Below are positions 8,239 to 10,746 of a stretch of DNA of 10,746 bases, in pieces. A program made the translations under genes and the position numbers. The first letter of the stretch is position 1. The number at the start of each line of letters is the position of its first letter. Source of the stretch: Daldinia sp. FL1419 (Eukaryota > Ascomycota > Sordariomycetes > Xylariales > Hypoxylaceae); assembly GCA_025201765.1 (NCBI GenBank), contig MU623761.1:1-10746 (forward strand), read 5' to 3'. The notes below the pieces were generated by a model. The model was not told the DNA's origin, made no database searches, and saw only the letters and a list, made by a program, of their open reading frames with translations.

Positions 8239-8251
8239 AACGTACCCCACA
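8239..8251. other. C-rich patch, possible transposon end
   Basis: TAACGTACCCCAC is one of the few CpG- and C-rich patches. It lies about 100 bp upstream of the transposase relic, preceded by a TA dinucleotide. Pogo/Fot1 elements insert at TA and have terminal inverted repeats, so this could be the left terminus. No matching inverted copy (GTGGGGTACG or its RIP-decayed form) was found downstream in the window. Confidence 0.25.
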
Positions 8252-8285
8252 AATCAACCAATCAAACTAATCAACCAATCAAAAT
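8252..8285. repeat. 17-bp tandem duplication
   Basis: AATCAACCAATCAAACT (8252-8268) is followed at once by AATCAACCAATCAAAAT (8269-8285), a near-perfect head-to-tail repeat. It sits between the C-rich patch and the transposase start. It may belong to the terminal or subterminal region of that element. Confidence 0.75.
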
Positions 8286-8338
8286 ATCTTAAAATACCAC
8301 CTTATTTTTTTAAATATTAATTATTCAATTAATTTAAA

Positions 8339-9017
8339 ATGTTTTATTTTATAAAAGAGTTTAAAATAAACCTAACATTAAACACTTATTGTAACTATAA
8401 AAAATTAAGTTTTAAGAAGGTCTTTAATATGTATAAAATCCCATTTTCAATATTACACAATAAATTCCATAATATAAAACAATATATAAATATAATAGAG
8501 ATTTATTATTAATTAATTAAAATAAAAGAGTAATTGATAGTTTAATATATTATTGAATTAAATGTTTAAATATTTCCTCCTCAATTATTCCATATTAAAA
8601 AAATAATTAATATATTATTTTTTAAATATAATAAAATATATATCAGAATTAATTAAGCCTTAAATTTTATATAGTACCAATTAATTTTACAAATGTATAT
8701 AAATTGTTGTATAGATTATTAAAAAATCTTATACAAATAATTTAAAATTTTTTGTATATGGTTTCAACTTATAGAGAATATTATTGTAAAATATGGTATT
8801 ACAATTAAAAATATATTTAATTTTAATAAAATAAATTTTATAATAAATATTATTATCACTAAAATAATAATAATAAATATTAAAAAAAACCTAAACCTTA
8901 ATAAATAGAGTTTAATAATTAAGAATAAACTATAATATTTGTAACAATCAATTCATAGGGTTGGATGATACCTCTATTTATAATAATTATAAATAAATTA
9001 TACCTAATACTAATTTT
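8339..9017 (+). pseudogene. Fot1/pogo-type transposase relic, 3'-truncated
   Basis: The frame from ATG 8339, with about 17 stops read as former Gln, Trp or Arg, follows fungal pogo transposases. Residues ~25-45 hold the first helix-turn-helix (FKKVFNMYKIPFSILHNKF from 8411). The CENP-B-like second DNA-binding domain follows, with FPPQLF at 8573-8590. The approach to the catalytic core is WFQLIENIIVKYGI at 8759-8800. NFNKINF at 8819-8839 is the family's NFDETGF, with the first catalytic Asp changed to Asn. V-G-stop at 8960-8968 fits the VGW segment after it. The frame fades out near 9017, about 225 codons in; usual length is about 500-550. The second and third catalytic Asp motifs (DGHxSH and the later D) are not seen. 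The enzyme would have cut and pasted the element at TA sites. It is both RIP-inactivated and truncated. Confidence 0.82.
8707..8736. repeat. Imperfect hairpin inside the transposase relic
   Basis: TTGTATAGAT and ATCTTATACAA form inverted arms with one unpaired base around a nine-base AT loop. It falls within the coding relic and is probably coincidental in this composition. Confidence 0.3.
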
Positions 9018-9022
9018 TTTTA

Positions 9023-9045
9023 GATGAGCTGCTTTGCAACTCATC
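9023..9045. repeat. 23-nt near-perfect palindrome/hairpin
   Basis: GATGAGCTGC-TTT-GCAACTCATC has ten-base arms with a single C:A mismatch, which would pair as T:A. It keeps normal base composition inside a saturated AT region and starts right where the transposase frame is lost. Its isolation suggests the end of a separate inserted element, or a compact palindromic repeat, rather than transposase coding sequence. A terminator is not indicated, since there is no neighbouring gene. Confidence 0.7.
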
Positions 9046-9563
9046 CCATTTTTATTATTTTACACCTCCAATCGATCCCAAATGCTTCTATATAATTTTA
9101 TTTAAACTTTTTCCATTTTTTTATCTATCATATAATAATATTATATTATTTTTTTACTTTATTAATAAATTATATAGTAAGATTACATTATTTTATCTTT
9201 TTATTAATAAATTATTATATTATATAATTATAAGTTTTTATTTTAAATTTAAATTGGAATTACTTTTTTTTAAATGTTCCTTTATATCTTTTATAATATA
9301 ATTAAGTTTATTTTAATTATTTTTAATTTTATTTTTTAATATATATTTATTATACAATAAAATTAAATTCATATCTTTATAAATTATATTTTAATGAATT
9401 TATTTATATTAATATTTTATTTTTAATAGTAATTACAATTAATTTATTTCAGGTAAAATTTTTTAAAAATTCACAAAAACCATAAATTTCATATTATATA
9501 TCATATAATTAAACAAAATCCTACAACTATTACTAAATTTAAATTTTTTTAAATTTTAATTAA
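9046..9563. other. AT-rich stretch, no gene seen
   Basis: The first 45 bases continue the less-mutated patch (CCTCCAATCGATCCCAAATG). The rest is T-rich, low-complexity DNA with stops in all frames. I did not find the missing C-terminal half of the pogo transposase here. Confidence 0.45.
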
Positions 9564-9911
9564 TACTTTATAATAACTCTTAATATTTGTTCCAATCCAA
9601 CTTCAACGCGTAAAACCGCTACTAGTAAGACAAACACTTTAAAGGCACCTGCAACATCTTTTAACCGGACTAAAAAATATACCCAACCTATTACAAAAGA
9701 AAATGAAAATAAAGATATTCAACTCTTAAAAAATCCTCGATCAGCAATTAGTAGTTTCAACTAAAACCTTATATCTACTCTCACCCAAAACCCTTACAAT
9801 AAACCGTACTTCCCCCCTTTATATAATTTAATTTTTAAAATAAATAATTTATTTGAAAAAATATCCTTTAATTTTAAAATTAATACCAATTATATATTTT
9901 ATACAATTTAA
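9564..9911 (+). pseudogene. Unrecognised coding relic in a less-mutated island
   Basis: One plus frame is open from 9564 to a TAA at 9762-9764, a possible former CAA, and again to about 9911. Its middle reads PTSTRKTATSKTNTLKAPAT and then a Thr/Lys/Asn-rich, probably disordered stretch (FNRTKKYTQPITKENENK). Composition is near normal between 9590 and 9830, with CpGs at ACGCG, ACCGC, AACCGG, CTCGATC and AACCGTAC. A minus frame with VAGAFKVFVLLVAVLRVEV competes but has more stops. The basic, Ser/Thr-rich composition would suit the N-terminus of a transposon ORF, but I recognise no family. It shares two motifs with the island at 7442-7646. Confidence 0.3.
9611..9657. repeat. Motif pair shared with 7442-7646
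   Basis: TAAAACCGCTAC (9611-9622) and GCACCTGCAACAT (9645-9657) also occur, in the same order and orientation, at 7442-7453 and 7634-7646. The gap is 22 bases here and 180 there. Two exact matches of 12 and 13 bases with CpG are unlikely by chance in this composition. The two islands may be unequal copies of one element. Confidence 0.5.
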
Positions 9912-10746
9912 TATTTTAAATAAATTCGAAAAATATATATTAACAATATCATTATTAATATAATGAACAATTTTAATATATGTTCTATTATTTTTACTTT
10001 TAATTATATTATTTTAAATATTAACAAAATTTATAATTTACTATTAAATGGTATTTACCTCTTCAATTTTTTTATAAAAACCAAAAATATTATTTCTATA
10101 ATTTATAATTAAACACTACCCCCATTAACAATTACAAAAATAATTTTATTCCCTTTTATACCTCTATCTATATTAATCATAAATATTCACTATATTTAAT
10201 TATTTATAAATCTATAATTGGAATTATTCTTCCATTAAATATAATATGTTCATATTGCATAAAAAATAACAGTACCTTTCACTATTATATTATTGTCCCT
10301 GGTTATTTTAATAGGGCTTATATTTCTTACTATTATAATAACAATGGTAATAAATGTTCATATTAATCTAGTATATATTTTTATTACTAATCTTTACTAA
10401 TTATTACCAAAAAATAAATTAATATATTATAACCTTATCCAAATGCAATAAAATAGGGAATATCTCTACCACTATATCAACAAATAAACCAACACCATCC
10501 CAATTTAAATCAATTAGTAACAATAACATTTTACCATTATTTTATAAGTTTAAAATTGTTTAATAAAAAATTAAAAAATTAAATAATATAATTAATTAAA
10601 TTAAACAAAATATAAAATCAAATATCATACACCTTCGTTAATTTTAAAAAATTATTAATAATTTATTTTTTTAAAATAATAATAATATCCAGAATTTTTA
10701 ATAAATTTTTTTTTATAAAATTAATTAATAAATATTATAAATATTA
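9912..10746. other. AT-rich stretch, no gene seen
   Basis: No frame is convincing on either strand. Slightly less-mutated patches occur near 10110 (CACTACCCCCATTAAC), at 10240-10330 (including GTCCCTGGTTATTTTAATAG) and at 10490-10500. The 11-mer ATGTTCATATT appears at 10246 and 10354. Some plus frames look hydrophobic, which is expected of AT-rich DNA and is not evidence of a membrane protein. Confidence 0.4.

Larger units (their letters stand above)
1..10746. other. RIP-mutated AT-rich block
   Basis: The whole window is overwhelmingly A+T. The first CpG appears only near position 858. TpG occurs about once in the first 1352 bases by eye, while TpA is extremely common. Relic reading frames carry the exact changes expected from C-to-T mutation on both strands: CAR to TAR, TGG to TAG/TGA/TAA, GAT to AAT, ACN to ATN. 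This is the known outcome of repeat-induced point mutation in filamentous ascomycetes, which targets duplicated DNA and prefers CpA. The alternatives, an AT-rich protist nuclear genome or organelle DNA, do not explain transposon frames broken specifically at former Gln and Trp codons. RIP indices (TpA/ApT and (CpA+TpG)/(ApC+GpT)) were not computed. Confidence 0.88.

Noticed and set aside
7906..8292. A real gene with three stops
   Set aside because: The composition is low-complexity and no family is recognised; it is kept only as a note in the feature list.
9023..9045. Helitron 3' end or intrinsic terminator
   Set aside because: No CTRR terminus at the expected short distance after the hairpin and no AT insertion signature could be shown. 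Rho-independent terminators do not apply without a bacterial gene context.
10030..10420. Hydrophobic open stretches suggesting a membrane protein
   Set aside because: AT-rich DNA always translates to Ile/Leu/Phe-rich strings. Stops interrupt every frame, and no motif supports coding.
1..10746. Mitochondrial or plastid DNA, or an AT-rich protist genome
   Set aside because: No rRNA, tRNA or respiratory genes are visible. The transposon frames are broken specifically at former Gln and Trp codons, with D-to-N and T-to-I changes, which fits RIP in a fungal nuclear genome.

Overview
The window is almost pure A+T and holds no intact gene. CpG is nearly absent, and CpA/TpG is depleted while TpA is everywhere. 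Recognisable transposon reading frames survive only as strings in which CAA/CAG has become TAA/TAG, TGG has become TAG/TGA/TAA, and GAT has become AAT. This is the footprint of repeat-induced point mutation (RIP). The best reading is a nuclear AT-rich block (AT isochore, subtelomere or pericentromere) of a filamentous ascomycete of the Pezizomycotina. No species can be named from the sequence.

Left third (1-3479): a plus-strand Ty1/copia retrotransposon, called element A here, whose 5' end is outside the window or unreadable. Its reverse transcriptase and RNase H can be followed from about 1201 to 3235, and its 3' LTR is 3275-3479. Inserted into the reverse-transcriptase frame, in the opposite orientation, is a 679-bp miniature relative (element B, 1353-2031). 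B has two ~205-bp LTRs of the same family, an apparent TTTAT target duplication, and an internal region of only 270 bp: a short leader joined to the last part of RNase H. The A frame resumes in phase on the far side of B. B is much less mutated than A.

Middle (3725-7242): a degenerate tandem array of roughly 126-185-bp monomers (about 14 copies to 5765, then scattered copies). Each monomer is built from small boxes: TATAAATA, a TGATCA-type palindrome, a GTACGAT box, a GCAGG...CCTGC inverted repeat, and GTTTAATTAGAG subrepeats. The RIP strand bias reverses inside the array. To its right, a ~340-bp block is duplicated exactly 900 bp apart (6001-6342 and 6901-7242).

Right third (7243-10746): AT-rich DNA with a few less-mutated islands (about 7500-7660, 8240-8285, 8940-9080, 9590-9830). 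It contains a truncated Fot1/pogo-type (Tc1/mariner superfamily) transposase relic at 8339-9017, cut off near a 23-nt hairpin at 9023-9045. Two islands on either side of this relic share a pair of motifs. The last ~830 bp show nothing I can name. Taken together the window is a graveyard of nested, RIP-inactivated mobile DNA plus a satellite-like array. No host gene, RNA gene or CRISPR array is supported.
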